From: Heligmosomoides polygyrus polygyrus
Lineage: Eukaryota > Nematoda > Chromadorea > Rhabditida > Heligmosomidae
Direction of reading: 5' to 3'
DNA: 64,000 nucleotides
Assembly: GCA_947396885.1 (NCBI GenBank)
Contig: OX377205.1
Location: 70,900,969-70,964,968 of the forward strand
Shown: positions 1 to 15,400 of the stretch, in pieces
How positions within the stretch are numbered: the stretch's first letter is position 1
How the letters are laid out: every line of letters starts with the position of its first letter
The notes under the pieces: model-generated
The model's input: only the letters and a program-made list of their open reading frames with translations
Databases searched by the model: none
Told to the model about the DNA's origin: nothing
Program-made: the position numbers and the translations under genes

Positions 1-154
1 TTTGAACAGCAAATTGGAAACACTGTCCCAATTCTGATGAGATTTTTAGGAACACTAAATCTCATGCACGGGTTTGATTCGTTTTCATACGAATCCTCGC
101 AATTTGAATGCGCGCACGAGATCCGGTAGAAGTACCCTACACCCTGCACATTGA

Positions 155-215
155 CTTCCGATGGTCAGCCGATTGACAAGTCAGTGTTTTATTCTTTCCG
201 GACAAGTCTCGTTTC
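155..215 (-). mobile_element. SINE fragment
   Basis: The stretch gtcagccgattgacaagtca and the tttccggacaagtct that follows match the body of the SINE family in reverse orientation. Only the middle of the element is preserved. Confidence 0.5.
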
Positions 216-342
216 GGAATGCGCGTGACGCCCAGTGTATTCTCTGACAACGCCACGTTGCGTCTAATACTTAATAAATCAATATGCTATGGAAATACCG
301 TCATGATGGGACTTCAACTGCTATTCTAGGCCTTGTATTCAG

Positions 343-424
343 GGTACTGACCGAGCTCTCTCGGTTGCCGAAGGAAGAGCGCGTTAAACGGCTAAGCAAA
401 CTACAACAACAACTACAAACTCAG
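343..424 (+). CDS. dys-1: dys-1 exon 1 of window (rod)
   Basis: The acceptor is ttgtattcag and the donor caggtaggt. It begins with one base of a split codon and then reads [20 protein letters not shown], a charged helix typical of a spectrin repeat. It ends at a codon boundary. Upstream exons are outside the window. Confidence 0.8.
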
Positions 425-3400
425 GTAGGTAAAAATTTCTGATGGTATCTCGGCGAACATTCTTTGTTAAATTTCAGGACAACAATTTGTCGTTCATCGA
501 GAAGGATCCGCTGAAAAAAGCAATCTTGAAAAAAGGACTCGATATTGTTCGGAAACGAATGAGCGGAATAGTGGAGGTAATTGGAATATCCTTTAAAAGT
601 TTCAGTTCACTTTGAGGACAATAAGTTCAGAGCGGCTTTCAAATTGTGACACTTTGAAACATTTTCACGTTTTTTCCTAGCGCTGAAATACTTTTGTTCC
701 AATTTATTTATTTATTTATTTATTTAAATGCACTCGAAGGTGCAGTACAACGTCAACGAAAACCTGGAACAAATAGGTAGCCGTCAAATACAACAGCAAA
801 ATTAACATCCAACCAAATTAAAAAAGGGAAACCTAGCTACTTCATTAATTACCATCTGGCTATTTTTTTGGCAACTCCCGTAGCAACGAACCTTTACTAA
901 GTAATGTTTAGAACGTTAAAAGTCAAAAAAGAAGTTAATCGTAGGAATATAAAAAGCTATAATAAACATATCCAGGATCAAGCATAGTTAACGAAAACAG
1001 AGCGCATTTCGATATTTCAAATGACAATGTAAATAATAAAAAAAAGTGCTTTCCGTTTCCGTTATTGGAGCAGTCGTTAGATCGGAGAGGTCAGCCTAGG
1101 CAACGCAACTAACAAAAGTTATTCTGGGGCGGGCCGATAATGCAGGCGCCTCTTTGATCTGATACGAACCCCAGGCGTAAGACCTAGGCCCAAGTGACCA
1201 GTGGTAAAGCCAAGTCACTTGTTGACCTCTCCAATTATCCTCCTGAGTCTGCCTTCTTCTACGCTCTAAGGGATTCATGACTTTAAAAGAACTGAAGGGC
1301 CGCAGCTACCCGATAAGTGTGGTTTAGCTACCCACACTACCCCGCTTGGCGCAAATTAGGCGAAAATCGCACTCGTTTGCGCTGGGATTGAATACAGACC
1401 TCGGTCACTGTTCTTTGTAGGAGCCAACTACGCATTGAGGTTGCCTCCGCGATATCCCATGGAAGTAGGTTGTGCGGCGCATACCAAAGGGATTGAGTAA
1501 CGCCGTCCTTCATCCTTACCCTTATGGATCAAGCGCTATGACAATTTCTTGTAATACGGTGCGCTGACTGTGTTGTGTGCATGGCGTATTTCAAGGATCC
1601 GCCGGCCTCTCGAGAACTTAGCAATTTAGACCCCTTCCACGTCGTCGTCAGCGTCTAAAACCGAAGAGGAGCTCAACACAGAGCTCGAGGGCGCCTGGTG
1701 TACGGTAGGCGACGTCGAGGCGCTGGATAAGGAAGTCGAGCGAGCAGAGCGCGTCGTGGAATTGGCCAGGACGAACAGTATGAGCAGCGATATCGTGGAG
1801 AAAGCGGAGACAAGGTGCTGGTTTTGCAGAACGTTCTATTCTCGTATCTCTCGGAAGAGCTGCGTTTTACAGAAAAGCGGAAATGGTTGAACGAAGGCGG
1901 GCGACCATCACCGCGCTGGAGAAGATGAAGGCGGCAGAGGAGGGCCTGCAAAGGTACTGTTTCTCTGCCTATTACTAATTTGCCTCCACGCTAGTCAGGC
2001 TATTTCTGGAGCATTCTCCAAGTTCTCTCTTCGTAAAACCTTGGGATGTTTCTTGCTAGTCTTCAATGCTTCTGTACCGAATGAGGTTCCAGGTGGATTA
2101 ATTTTATGGGGCGGTCCAACGTTTCAACCTGTTCGTCGTTGTCAGAGGCCTAAATGTGGTTCATGACTTCAGATTTGCTACCTACGTAACCAAACGCCCC
2201 TCAACCCCGTGTTGGGTGTAAAACGGAAAACCCTAAAGCAGGAGAAATAAGCTCACCCGCTGCTCCACCGTTTACGCAGAGCGACGTCGCTCTATAGCAT
2301 CTCACGAAAAGCGTATTGTAAGTCTCTACAGTTCGATGAATGCTATCGGTGTCTCCAATTCTCTTTGTACTTCTCCATCACCTGTCGAGCGACGACTGTC
2401 GCGACTGTACGGATGGTGGTTTCATGGTGTGAAGCTGCTGAGCTGTGAGCTGCTCCACAGTGATGTTGACCATCTCCTCTAGCCTTAATCCACGTAGTCG
2501 TCCATAGACCTTCACCATGTGCGAGATCAGTTCTATTCTTCGAATTTTTACCTGGCGAACTTTTTCTCTTCTGTATAAAGCTGTTAGTGAACTTTGAAAT
2601 AACGATATCCAGTGTGAACTCGGTCATCTAACAAAATCGTGAGCAAAATATCATGCTCTCCGTGTTTTCTGAGACAATAGAAATTCGGAATCTATCCTAT
2701 TCGGGGGGCACACAAAAATTATGTAACAAATTGAGTTGAAACTCACGGAGCGACTTTTAGAGGACAAAATAGGATTGTTCCGGCGAGTCGTCTTTACAAC
2801 CGCAGCGATTTGCTTTGTTTTGTTTGCTTGTTTTTTTGCTGTTTCCTACTTTGCTTGAAGCTTTCCGCTAGACTCAAGTCAATTGGTCAATTAATTTTTA
2901 GTTGGTGCCATCTCCCGACTACGGTAGACGCGAAATTCTCTCTATATTTGATTTGTTTGCTAATGCTGATAATTAGGTTCCTGATTGTTTCCAAAGGACG
3001 GGTTCCTCATTCCCTTTTCCCTTCGTAATGTGGGGATAGGCAAAAGCCGTGCGTGGGCGAGAATGGCTGGTTATTTCGGCGGCTTTCCAGCATCGCGACG
3101 GCAGTACAAGCGACGAGCAGCAGCGACATATCGCTCAAGGATGCGATCGCGCAGCTGCAGCAGTCGCGCGAGCGTCTCGCCTCGTACGAGACACTGAAGA
3201 AGGAGGCTGACCGAGCGGCGGAGAGGATGCTCGGGCTGGACGACAACGTTCCGCAGGAGGTCAGTTCAGTCCTGGACCTAATTACGAGCCTACGATTTCC
3301 GTTTTATTGTGCTAGTCGGAGAGCTTGATCCTAGTCTATGAATGGTCTCAGATGATTCCCTGCATTCTATGTCCGAGCGACGTCATTCAGGTCCAAACCG

Positions 3401-6400
3401 CTACTCGATCTCGCATCAAGGAGCTCACCGAGCGGTGGCACGAACTGGAGAACGCCATCGAGGACCATCTGAACTGCGCTCGCAAAGAGCAGCGCCGCTC
3501 AGTGCAAAGTAAGTGGTCGGGCAAAGAACTCGACAACAACGGGGCGCCTCACACGAAGGGGATGCTCACCGTCGCTGGCGACGAAGCTGGACGGATCTCA
3601 CCGCCGCCTAGTCAGCAGGCTCTCGAACTCCTCTGCCTCTTCTGCGTCAATATTTGATCAGATCTCGCGGCCGAGCAGCAGCGGTTTTTCATTCCGACAT
3701 TGTTCTTCGCAGACTTTTCGACGTTCTTCATACGAATTGGAAAGCTCCTCGCTTTTTTCTCCTTCTGCAGCGGTTTTCTCTTTCCTACAGCTCTTCTTGT
3801 GGTTTGATTAAAGTACATAGTATGGCGGTCCGGGAGCAGAGATCCTAAACTAGCATTGGTGCATTCTGATTGTGAGTTTAGTTCTTACAGTGAGTTGCAA
3901 GCTCGGAGTGTTCTCCTTCACACTATTCAGCACTAATGAGCTAACCTTCGTTTGTTCCCCTGAAGAGCTCTGAATAGAATCGATATGGGAGATGTTCTTC
4001 CGGAAGGTTTTGATCAATGTCCACACTGGTGAACGGCCACCTATTGCTTGGACGACAGCTGGAGTCCAAATGCGGAGCTTGCCAAGTCAATGCCTCCCAA
4101 CCCCTTCGGACCGCAAAACATTCGCTGCATCTCCTTTCATAGGCAGGGATACAGTGGTCTGATAACGTATTGTAGCTCCTCACGTCGTCAGAGATGATCT
4201 TTGGAACTACCATTATATGTCTTCGAAGAAGCATTCGTCGGAGCGAAAATCACTCTGTAACACTAGTCGTCCAAGCAGCAGGGTCGTCACCAGTAATGCG
4301 CGGAATTTCCGTTTTCATGTTCTCAATTATGGTTTCCGTCCACTTTGAGGCATTTCGCTTTGCGTTTCGTGTTTCGCGTTTCGGGCCGGAAGACGAAACG
4401 GAAAAAGTGACCCAAAGTGGGACTCAGATTTTCGTAGTTCCACGGATAAAATTCGTGAGGGTTGCGTTTATCTCTCGCATAAAAGACAAGCTGCGCAGTG
4501 CGCAATCAAGGCAGACAAGTGCGAGGCACGCCGACAGGTGCGCCCTACTCCTACTGGGATGGGAAGCCCTTCCTCATCTACGGTAATCCCTTGTGGCGGA
4601 TAGATGAACAGGCGGACGGCCGATTATGCAGCTTTTTTAAATGCCATTTTCACGTCATATTGGGTGCTTTAGTAATCAAACTAGACACTCTCCTGGGCAA
4701 ACTTGAAGCTTTTGAAAGCAAACTGGACATCTTCGAAATCAAAATTAGCTTTTTACACGGTAAGATAGAGACTCGCCGAGTTAATTAGAATAATATTTGT
4801 TTAGGGAGAACTACGTATTGCGTCCTTTGAAATTTTTTAATTCACTTGCTCCATAAATACTCTGCTGAAATTTTATTTATTTCATATTTTTCAAGTACTG
4901 TGTGATTGGTGATAATGAGCTAAAGATTGTTCTAAAGCCCATAATGATTACATCGGTGTTACTCCAAGAAAACAGAATCGTTACTATCAATCAAGTGAAA
5001 ATCGCAACGAGATAAACAGGCGACTATCGTCTTCTAATATACCAAGTACATTTTGCCTTTCTGCCCTTTGAAGCAGAGTTCAATTCACAATTTTCCCTGA
5101 AAAAAGTTTTTATAAATTTTCAAACAGTGTGTTTACCTATTCGGGAAGGTGATTTGAAAACATCAAAGAAAGTCGTACTAAATTTGCCTTATTCTAGTTG
5201 TCCCAAGGTCTATATTTTATTGAAGAAAAAGCTCGTTTTGAGGGATGTTCTGTTTGATTTCAAAATCGTCAAGGAGTGTCCAATACATTTAACTTGAAAC
5301 GTGTCCAATTTGAAAAGCGTCTAATTTTACATGAAGATGGTGAGTATGTATATGTATATAAGAATAGGATTACACGGTAATTACATAATTCTAAGGTACC
5401 GCAAAGCTTCATTCTGTTAGAAACGAGCCTTGGTGACATTTTTGTGATAACTCCACGCTTTGACAAAGAGACAGTGAAGTGTAGCTACCATAAAAATGTA
5501 TATCTGTTCCGGTGCTGACCAAGGAATTTCTTGGCCTTGCAGAAATTCCATGTTTGTTTTTGTGTTTTCATTGATTTTTTAAAATCTATGCTTTCTGGGC
5601 AAAAAAGACGCAAGTGGAGTTGAGCTGAAGGTGTTGTTATTGATCCTGATTCGCTTCCGCACCGAAGCCGGCGAAGCGGTGCATTTTTGCAGTGTCGGAT
5701 GAACTTATGCCGGATTGCCTTCATAGGATAAAAACCCTTCTGAATGTGTACTCGACCTATCCTTTTCTGGACTCTAGGTGGCCAGCTGATGACCAAGCCA
5801 GTGTTCTCTCCTTCCCGAACAAGCGAGAAATCCGAACCAGGGACCTGCACTCGGGCGCACGCGACAGCCGGCTCCTCCTCCTACTGCGCTATACATGTAC
5901 TCATGAAGTTTCAGATATCGTGTAGAGGTTGTGTGCGCTGCGAATTCAAACTGAACCATCCTCTACGGCACCTAGCCTGCATACTTTTTCGTTCTGGTTT
6001 CATCCACTTCATTTCACTGTAAATTGATGTTGCTTGTGGTGGCGATACCTTCCAGTCTGTAAAATTTTTTAAAATTTCATCTCGTGGTATTCTCGCCGTT
6101 TCTTCAGTCCTCGTTTCGGTTTAGAATCGATCAGTAACGAGGAGCGACTTCTGGAACAGCTGGAGAAACGCCTGGCTGATAGCGAGCGCGCGTCGGACGC
6201 CGAAGAATGCTGCGAGCATCTCGATGTATGTGAACTTTGCGGGATATTTTTGGAAATTCGCACCAGAATGATTCGGTAACCGAACTGCAGAACCTCGAGA
6301 CTCTTCTGGAGAAGGTGAGCACGTCGCTGGAACTGGACGACGAAGTGCCGTCGATGGACGAGTCGTACGTGCGCGATTCGTACGCGCGTCTCAACGAGAC

Positions 6401-9400
6401 GCGACAACGGCTCGCCGCGGCGGCCCGCGAGCGGATCGACGCGCTGTCGCGGGCTGTCGCCGACTGTGAACGCTTCGAGAAGCAGATGGCCGACATGCAG
6501 CAGTGGTCGTCGCACGTCTCGTCGTTGCTCGATCTGCGCAGGTCCGGCGACGTGTCCGCGCTCGACGTGCCGGACGAGTACAAGGTTGGTCGCTCACCGT
6601 TGTCATGCGGCGAAGTGGTGCGAGATTTGGGTGCCTCCTATCGTTGAACACCCTTCTTTCCCATTTCTGTCTTCTTCTTCCGATTTTTCCCGATGCACTA
6701 CTGGTTTTCCCAAATATCTTCTGCTGCTTACAGTCCGCTTTTGAGTCGGGAACTCTGGTTCAAGTGAGTTTGGTTCCTGCATGGCATGTTCTCTTTATGT
6801 TCTTTGCATGAGGTTGGAAAGTTGTCTTATGTTTCGTCGTCGAGCAGCTCACTCTCCTGATCTTGATATGCATATCATGGAAGGGAGGAGCGGGAAGGAG
6901 GGAGTGGCGGGTGGTTCCGCGAGTGAGTTCGTGTTGCGAGTGGGCAATACACTAATGGTTTAATCATTATGCAAGCATTTATGCTTCAAGCAAATGCGTA
7001 GAGCTATCGTTAAGGAGGAATTTTTTAATGTATAAAAAGTCGAATCGGTACGGCAGTAAATCAATACTATAGCAGTGAATCTTTGGGAATATGTGACACA
7101 ACCGAAACTATCTTTCGAAGAAAAAGTAGGGAGAAGTATGGTAATTGCTAATTATGTGCGGAAGCCACAGGGCTGCAAACTAGTTGGAATTAGTTCTCCA
7201 CCAATGGCAGGGACGCTGCAAACTAGTTGGAATTAGTTCTCCACCAATGGCAGGGACGCGATTGTATGAAAAGTGAATGGCCCTTGATTGGACCAGACCT
7301 TTCCAGGCCTAAGGTCGGTAATCCTGACGGGATGGGAACCGTCGGTAGTCTTCATAGATCTCCGTTTTGTCGATTTTTGCATAAATTGCTCTGCCTTGCA
7401 GATCCTTTGTGGAGGACTCTTAAGGGTTTCCGCATCTTTGCATTTCCTATTGCTATGTTTTCATTGAAAGTAAACCATTTTTTGATAACAACTCTTCGAC
7501 CTTTCATGCGATGTTCCAGACTGCGCCCGTCTGAGTGTGGGAGAGGAATACACCCACTCTCCAATTGTTGATATCACAAAAATTTTGACCTGTTAAAGAA
7601 CATTCAATTTAAAAAAAATGATTAGTAAACGGCCACTATGAAATATATAAAGATAATAAAAATAACTTGCTTATCAAAACTCTATTAACAACAATTGTAA
7701 ATTCTGAAAAAAAAGACAAAGAGGGGAATGATACCTCACTATGTGATGGCTGCGTAGCTGTTAGTTCACCAATTCTAGTAGTCTCTAATTTCTATACAAT
7801 GGATCCCGAATCATCCAGAAATCCAGAGTCCGCGAAATCAGCCTCATCAGAATCATTCAATTATCTGAAGATTTTGAGATCCATTGTATACTGGTTTCAT
7901 CACATATAATACCGGCCGTATTTTTGGTGTCTGGGCAAAAGGACGCTGTTTTTTAATGACCCCCAGGGTTCTATAGTTCGAAGGAGGACATAAAATTTGA
8001 GGTCAATAGCTCAAGCTCTATCTTCTAACAATAAAATTGGCATTTGAATTGAACGACGCTTGTAGTCCCGACAGAATTAAGATATGCTGTTCTACCTTGC
8101 ATTTTTGCACCGTTATCATTCCGCTTCTTTATAAGCTACGTCACTGTCTTTCGGTGTGTAACTAAAGCGTTTGTTGTCTATGAAAAAGACAAGTTGAACC
8201 AAAGTTCGAAGTTGATTACGAATGCATTTACGTTTCTGGCATACTCTGTAGAACTGCATAACTCATTCTGTGCTACAAACACGGGTCTAAAACGCAACGA
8301 AGCCCATTCTGCTTCGTATAGATCCCATCTAGTTAAAGAAATTCCTTTCATCCAGCCAAATTCACTCTCAAAGTGATCACCTCAGTCGACTGATTTTTTC
8401 GATGACTCAATTGGCGTTTTGTATGTCAAAAGATATGAATTGAGCAGATGAACTCAAATATATGTCTCTTTTTAGTCATGTTTTCTTGCTCGCCCACACC
8501 CCAAACTTCAATTCCATCCGTTTGTTTCTTAATGTGTGATTTATAAACATCGCATAGTTATCTCATCAACGAGATCCAATGCGATGCATCTGAAGAAAAT
8601 GGCCTGTAACCGCATGCATGCGATCTTCTGTTGTCAGCCTAGCACTTCTAGCAGAATAAATCCGTCTTCATCGATTGCTGTGTGTGTGCTCAGGGGTTTT
8701 ATAGTGATTATTTGGACTGCAGAGAAATGGATGGTGAATTCAAATGCCGCTCGTGGCTCATTGCGGACAGTTTCCGCATCGCTGGACGGTAACTGCGCTG
8801 CTCCGAGGTTCGGGGAACGGTTGGGACGAAATCACCGCAAGCCCCTCGCCGCTGCATGCGTTCGTTCTTCCCTTCCATTCATGTGAATGCCACCACCCAC
8901 CACCAACCCCTTGGCTAACCAGAGAGTGTAGCAGCTACTTTCGAAAGCCCTGAAGGCGTTTTACCCGCTTCTCCACGCGCAAAGGGTAGGAACACTTCTC
9001 TTTCGATCTGCATTTCTAGCAGTGCTCCTCTGTGTTTCCCACCACCCTGTTTGGGATAGACCCGGTTTCTCTCAAGAAAATGAACTTTCATACTCCTCTG
9101 ACGCGGAGGAATGCTCATGGGAAGGAACTGCGGGGTTTGACTGATCTAAATTACCCGTTTTAAGATATCTTGCCGGTGCCTTCGAGGCAGTCGTCAGTTC
9201 CCTTCCATTCTTCAGTCCAGGATGTCCTTCGTCCTCCCACGACGGTTTTTTCTTTGAATCTGAGGAATCTTGGAGGTTCTTACAAGGATTCAAAATTTGC
9301 TGAAGCAGTAGACACCAGGGAGTTCAAATTTAGATTTGCTCTTCAGGATTCTATCCGTGATGAGCCATGAGATGCGATTAATTTTATCTTAATTTTGTAT

Positions 9401-12400
9401 AAAAAGAGCACCATGATATTGTACGTTGTCTGGTTGAACTCCCGGAGTCCAGTTTGAGGATAACCTCAGTGTTCCGCTCTTCTCGTTTCAATTTCTAACG
9501 AGAGTCTGAAACTTTAGGAGCTGGCGAAAGAGTTCTCCAACTGGTCGACGACGCTAAAAGAGATTGGCGATTGGCTTCAAGAAGGCGAGAGAAGTTGCAA
9601 TGAGCGGTTCATCGATCAGTTCGCACATGCAGAGGTTCGGATATGCCTTAGACTTATATAAGACAACGCATCAGTAAACGCCCTTACACCACTGGGCCAG
9701 ATTCATCAGCCGCTTACCGCCCTCTAACGATGAAAATACCGTCAAAACCTGATGCTAATGAATGTCATATCAGAGGGTTTGGCGGTATTTTCACCGCGAG
9801 AGGGTGGTAAGCGGTTGATGAATCTGGCCCCAGATTGATGGTCATTTGAGTATTTTAACTGTGTCCAATTCCTTGTGACATTTTCTCCACAGATTGTCTA
9901 CAATTTAAAAAATTGCAGCAATGCTTGCTTTTATGTGTCTAACTTGAACAGTTTATTATGCACATTTGAAGTTTCTTCGTTGGTCCTTTTCTGAGGCATG
10001 GTATTTTCTAGCTTTTAAATTCTTTTAAATTTCTGTTTTTTTTAACATATTTATTTATTCGTTCTTTTTTAGCGCTTCTATTCTCGCATACGAAAGCTTC
10101 TGTTGAGCTTCTGAATTTTCCAGAACACTTTTGCCGAGCTGAGCGAGAAATTCGCCGAATTCAAACATCCAAAGGCGTTCGCGGAGAAGCTCGAGCGGAC
10201 AGCGCATTTGCTCGGCGATATCGAGAATGCCCTCGACGACATGACTGGTGATTTTTTATGGGCATTTTGTCATTCCTCACCGTCATATTATTGCATGGGA
10301 TTCCGTTGACCTGATTTTATCCTCAGTTTAAAAGGCTTTCATGTATACTCGTTATAACGATGTTTTGTTGCGGTCAAGCAGCGCCTGTTGTGTAATCGCA
10401 TGGGGCGTTCCGCCCGGCGAACAGGTAGAGCGTGTTCGAGTCCGGCCTGGTGCTTGACTTTTGATCGCAGCAATACATCGAAAGATATAAAACTTTCAAA
10501 CGTCGACTAACGTCCATTTGAGGCTTAGTGAAAATGTCTTGAATGCAATCGGTTAGTAGTTTCTTAAAGCCTAACTTCCAGGAATCGAGGCGATCTTCTG
10601 CGCTGAGTCACTAGGTGAGGCGCGACATCTGGTGAAGAAGCTAATTACACTGGAGGAAGACGTGCACAGCTTGGAAAAGGGCAAGGAGCAGCTGATCCAG
10701 GTACGTATGATTAAGGCCCTGGGTGGGAGCCGATCCTAGTATGGACTCCGAATCAACTCGAATCTCACTTCGTGCACAGGCCAACTAGGCATCCCATCTT
10801 TCGTGGAGGGTGAATTGGTAACGGGCATAGTGAGGGTAGATACTTATTTGTGCAACGATGGCCGCTGAAAGTCGATGGGTATCTCAGCGCATTCTATTTG
10901 CCTCCACGATGTGCTGTACGAATACAAGATGTAGATGCACAAGAAGAAAGTGTGACATCTCAACAAAAGGCTGACCAACCTGAACTTTTACCCTATGATC
11001 TCCCGTACGCAGGAGCTCCACGCCGCAAACGTCAAGTGTAATGGGGTTATCTGAGGAAGGCATCGGTACAATAGAGACTAGAGCCTACAACCCTCCGCAC
11101 TAACCGAACCCGTCAAACGGGCAAGATCAGCGTCTTCGACGTAAAGGAGCTGCACAGACCTACTGCGTCCGAGAGAGCCTTCAATTCAACTTCGTTTTCC
11201 TGTCTTCCTAGCAGGGTGTGGGATCGTTCAAAGGACTAGAGCTATAGCGTAGTGCCTCTTGGATAGAAGTACTACTGATATGTCTGCTTCGGCCTACCGA
11301 CGAGAATGACCTAATCCGAATAGACCCTTGACTAGCTCCGCATCTGAGTGGAGCAAAATATTCTGGTGATGCAAAAAAAAATTCAGGAAGGGATTTTCGA
11401 CAGAGAATCCGCCGCGCCGTACTCGGAGAAGATTCGTCTCTGCAAGAAAAAGACGAAAGAGCTCGGTCTTGTGAGTTCTTCTTCATATTATTCATCTGTT
11501 TACCTTGCAATACTCGAAAGTATCTCTATCTTTTATTTTTGTGTCGCTTTTTAATTCAGAATTTTTCAACGTATACTTTTCCTTGATTAATTTCTAATAA
11601 TTGTTTTTGTGTTTTTTTTATTTTTATTCGGTTTTTTAATTATTTGTTTCCTTTTCGTTTTTAATAACAACTTGATTTAAGTGTTAAATTATTGTTGCAA
11701 ATCAAAGCAAAAATTAATTCTTAACACTAGTCGCTCAGACTCCCTAATTTCTTTCTAACGTTTAGTGCCCTTTATTATGTATTACAATATTTTCCATCAT
11801 GCGTTATACAATACTCTAGCGACTAGCGCTGTTCTGCAAATTTTAGACAATCAATTAGTCGTTTATCAATTTTGTCGTTTTTCTTACAATTACACACACA
11901 TTCAACACACCTATGCTGTTCCCTAATGTTCAGTTTCAGCGCAATAAATTTTACCTAAATTTTTGCTTTACACCCCATGTGTGTGTTTCACTACTTTTGT
12001 ACTTTTAGTCTCAGCTCTCTCTTTAGTTTTAGCTTACTAGGTAGTTCATACATTTTCATGTTTATTTTTTGTTTAATATTTTATTGCCTTCAGAGAGCCG
12101 AAGATGCGGTTGAGCGGCTTGAAGACTGCGTTGAGATGTACGGCAAGCTGTTGAAAGAGTCCGAAGAGGTCGAGGAGTTCCTGGACCATCTGGAAGATCG
12201 ACTCGAGAAATACGCGCAGGAGGACAAGGTGGGGATAGCCGTAGGCATGGCTGACAGACTGGTTCACGCTTTGATTACAGTCGAACGACGAAGAGGTCGT
12301 GAACGAGCTGGTCAGCGACTGGAATCGTCACGAGTCGTCGCTGAAGAGCCTGGAGGAGCTGGCGCGGCTCCTGCGCGAGAACGCCGTCAAAGTCAGCGAA

Positions 12401-15400
12401 GGCGTCTGTGCGGAGAAGCGACGGCGAGCCGACGCGCTGAAGATGCGCCTCGACGGATGGAGCCGCACTGTCCAGGTGATCTTTGTCTTTATTGAGACAC
12501 GTAACACATGAGAGGCGATGAACGCGAGGGTAGCTCGGCATCGCGTCTAAGAAGGATAACATCAACACTTATTACGTAGTACTATATTATTATATTATAT
12601 TGTATAGTAATATATTTGTATAGTAAACAACTGTGTGAGGACAGAAATGAGAACATTGCCAAAGAGAACAACGAAATAAAAAGGAAACAGCAGAGAAGAA
12701 AACAAAAAATATTTAAAAAAGAAAAGGATATTCCACGTGCCAAGCCGCCTTGAATGTACCAGACCTCCTCAAAAAAAAATCTCTGTAATATCTAAGAAAC
12801 TTTGTCAAGTATTTGTTTGCAAGCCAAAATATTTAAGGGTAAACGCACAATCTTACACAGCCTGACGTACTCACTGTCCAGCTCGACAGGTAAGGTAGTT
12901 AGACCGGGCCGATTTCCCGGCACGCGGGTAGCCTAGCCCGCCTGCAGCGCCCTCAGTAATCGAGGTCGTGAAGAATCTGCAGCCGCCCGAAGGGGTAGCG
13001 CCATGGAGAATTTTATGCAGCATTGGGGGATCGAATTTCTTTCTTCGCAAGGGAAGACGTCCCACCCAAGCTTTCTACCACGTTCAGCGCTGTCAAGAAT
13101 TGAGCGGTAGACAACCAGCAGGAAGGGGCTCAGTGGACGAGTTGCCGAATATTTGGTGTGGTGTGGTGTGGTGCGGTGTGGTGCACATTTATTCATTTTA
13201 TGGAACTGTACTGGAATTCGTGAAGCGGACCCCATACTCGCGGCTTGAGTCCTCCAACCATTGCAAAAAAGACTGCGTAATTGTCGACGAAAGAATTCCT
13301 CCCAGAAGAGACGCTCTCCTTGAATCCGTATTCAGACGCTTAAAAAACATATAGAAACCGGTTCCCGCGTGGAGCGCCGGCTATATTTACCATAACCCAT
13401 CTTTAGCCGCTCAACCAACAAACATCCTTGTGCGTTCTAACTCCTTTTGGATTCTTCAAAAGCTCTTCAGCTGTTTAAAAATCTCCTACCATTGGTTATG
13501 CCGGCTATGGCTATGCTATGCCCAGTGGCTTGCTGCTGCGTTCTCGCCACAAAATCGTTATTAATCGATGGATCGATGTTTTTTCTTAATTTACTACAGA
13601 ACTCCTCCGAAACTACGTCGAAAATTTTGATAGTATGACCGATTTCGTTTCCGTTAAGAAAGCGAGTGATCAATGTGTTTCGTCGTCCATACACAAAGCG
13701 CTCCGTTCTAGGGAAAAAGGGAATTATCTATCTATATTGAGCGGCCCGCCGATTACGTTCTCGTATACAAAATTGCGCCAGCAATGGAGCCCGATCACAC
13801 ATTTTTGAGATATCTGCTATGGAAGAGCTAATCCAGCTACTTATCCATGCGTGCGTCCGCTCAAAGTTAATGGCCGCTGGACACGTTGTCGAACAAGCAA
13901 GCGCAATCACTAATCGATATTATCAGAATTTGTGGTGGTGACGTGGATGTGATAATTGCCTGATGTGCTCTAAAACAGATGAACAAAGGCGATACGAATA
14001 AAGGATAAAGGACGGCGTGATTCAATCACTTCTGGGATCCGCCAGCGCGTTTTACTTCTACGAGATGTCGTGGAGGCGACATGAATGCGTATTTGGCCAT
14101 ACAACGACTTGCGGTGGCCAGCCGATGAACAAGTCAGCGCTTTATCCTTCCCAGACAAGTCTGGTACCAATTCACCGACCCCGGAGGGATGGAAGGCTTG
14201 GTTGGCCTGGGCGGAAAATCCGAACCAGGAACCTGGTATCGGGTGCACGCGACAGTCGCGCCTCCTCCGACTGCGCTACACGCTCCCGAACAAAGGCGAC
14301 CGACCAATAATTATAGTAGTATTGACTTTGCCTAACTAACACTCTGAAATGAGCCGCTATGGAAGTTTCTTTTCAATAAAGGGTAATCACTTCAGACTTT
14401 CAGACCAAGATTAAAGGTCTAACGACGTCAGCACTGTCAATGTAATTAATCGTTGTTTTTACGAACGTGTTTGCAAGCAGCCATCTATCGAAAAGGATCA
14501 TCAAGCCCCTGGAGTCTTTGGCATGGGACTGGGTGATCCTGCAGTGGAAGCGCATCCATCTCGTCGATGAGTGTTCATGCGTTTTGCCAAGGGTAAACTG
14601 GGATCGTGCATGAGCCGGCAGGTTCACACAAATTGATTTATCCCTCGGCGGATACGTGTGGAAGAGGCGCTTTGGATCTGCACACTCCGGGCCAGTTTAA
14701 AAATCGTGCTGAGATTGTTAGTGAGCATGAGTACTTCGGAGTTACTTTTCAGCTGAAGATGTAGCGTTTAATTTGCCCTGTGGTCAGCCAAGGAAACTGC
14801 GTACGGTCTTTGGATTAAGAATGGCATATTCGGAGCGTTGCTGCATAAGTATCGACGTTCGTAATTATAGGTTTTAAAAAACAATGGTTTAAAGCTCGTT
14901 TTAAATAGCAAGAAGGCGGCTAAAGAAGAGATTGCGCCATGCCCTCGTTCGGAGAACTAGCGATTTTTATTCGATGAATAGTAAAATTTCTGTTTGCATG
15001 GAGTTTTACACCTGTAAACGACACAGCAAAACAATTGTAAAGAACACACGTATCTTCACTTTGATGCATCATGTAATCAGCACTTATACATTTACACTAT
15101 TAATCAAATAAAAATCGCGGCGAGCTTTTCGAGTGCATAGCGGGATCTCCATTTTTTATGCGCTACATGATTGCTGCCTTGTTGTGCTTTAAAACGAAAT
15201 TTGATATATTATTATTTTCAAAAAATAATTTTAAAAATTAAATTTTAATTTATTATTTGTTTTCAAAAAATAATTCAATTTTTATTCAATTACTTCTATT
15301 CATTTACAATATTCATTTGGGTTAGGGAACTGGAAATTTTGAAGAAAGTTGTGCCAAATTTTCCTGAACAAAAACTATTCTACCATCTTAGACAGTCTAA

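Noticed and set aside
1652..1814. Alternative exon 3 start at 1652
   Set aside because: It puts exon 3 out of phase with exon 2, while the acceptor at 1628-1629 restores phase and is a better match.
10372..10460. tRNA-like gttcgagtccggcc near 10429
   Set aside because: A B-box match alone, without a foldable acceptor stem or clear A box. At most a decayed SINE head.
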